Below, one piece after another: positions 22,126 through 22,166 of a stretch of 22,166 nucleotides of DNA. The notes beneath the pieces were generated by a model. The model made no database searches. It had not been told where the DNA came from and worked only from the letters and a program-made list of their open reading frames with translations. Origin of the DNA: an uncultured Selenomonadaceae bacterium (GTDB taxonomy: Bacteria > Bacillota > Negativicutes > Selenomonadales > Selenomonadaceae); assembly GCA_945637225.1 (NCBI GenBank), contig CALZDE010000007.1, forward strand, positions 1-22,166, read 5' to 3'. A program made the translations under genes and the position numbers. The first letter of the stretch is position 1. Every line of letters starts with the position of its first letter.

Positions 22126-22150
22126 TTTTTTTCAAAAAACTTCAAAAAAC
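22126..22150 (-). promoter_or_regulatory. phased A/T tracts upstream of the rplM promoter
   Basis: A tandem perfect 10-base repeat TTCAAAAAAC (22131-22140, 22141-22150) and a T-run (22126-22132) put A/T tracts one helical turn apart, starting 4 bases beyond the -35. This placement suits contact with the RNA polymerase alpha C-terminal domain or intrinsic DNA bending. Confidence 0.5.
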
Positions 22151-22166
22151 TTTTAATTTATTCTTT

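Overview
The window is ordinary bacterial chromosome of a low-G+C member of the Firmicutes. The block ylxM-ffh-rpsP-khpA-ylqD-rimM-trmD, the Firmicutes-type tmcAL and rplM-rpsI, and near-perfect TTGACA/TATAAT promoters with strong GGAGG ribosome binding sites all point there. A ComFB-family gene, an NADP-type glutamate dehydrogenase, DUF3783 and the general protein style suggest a class Negativicutes organism (Selenomonas/Anaerovibrio/Megamonas-like). That placement is inferred from gene content, not shown. No rRNA, tRNA, insertion sequence, CRISPR array, integrase or phage gene was seen.

Layout. (1) 40-3190, minus strand: a GNAT acetyltransferase with its own terminator, then an accessory pair: a very AT-rich SGNH-hydrolase-like gene and, upstream of it, an AAA/DUF4143 ATPase with a consensus promoter. 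(2) 3189-7511, minus: the ribosome/SRP/tRNA operon ylxM-ffh-rpsP-khpA-ylqD-rimM-trmD, from a perfect consensus promoter (7483-7511) to an intrinsic terminator (3189-3218). (3) 7748-9291, plus: monocistronic gdhA with a 5' stem-loop, biased codon use and a UUCG terminator. (4) 9300-10598, minus: a second DUF4143 ATPase, again with a consensus promoter and a dyad across its -10. (5) 10621-12238, minus: a secreted 181-residue protein of unknown function, and a MotA/ExbB-like membrane protein with a long coiled coil and no visible partner. (6) 12276-19664, minus: a tightly packed nine-gene run. It comprises a coiled-coil membrane protein, mnmA, a DUF2939-like membrane protein, a NYN-domain protein with a ribbon-helix-helix-like tail, a DUF3783 protein, an ABC importer of the nitrate/sulfonate/taurine class (lipoprotein, ATPase, permease) and ComFB, and it ends at an intrinsic terminator. 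(7) 19700-20981, plus: tmcAL. (8) 20996-22149, minus: rplM-rpsI with a structured leader and an A-tract upstream element, sharing a terminator with tmcAL.

Functionally the window is dominated by translation: ribosomal proteins S16, S9 and L13, RimM for 30S maturation, SRP, and three tRNA modification enzymes (TrmD, MnmA, TmcAL). The less explained parts are the mnmA-to-comFB run, the orphan MotA-like protein, and two paralogous DUF4143 ATPases whose promoters share a similar architecture. Several genes have an in-frame ATG inside or against their own Shine-Dalgarno sequence, so the longest reading frame overstates the protein. Starts were chosen here from ribosome binding site spacing.
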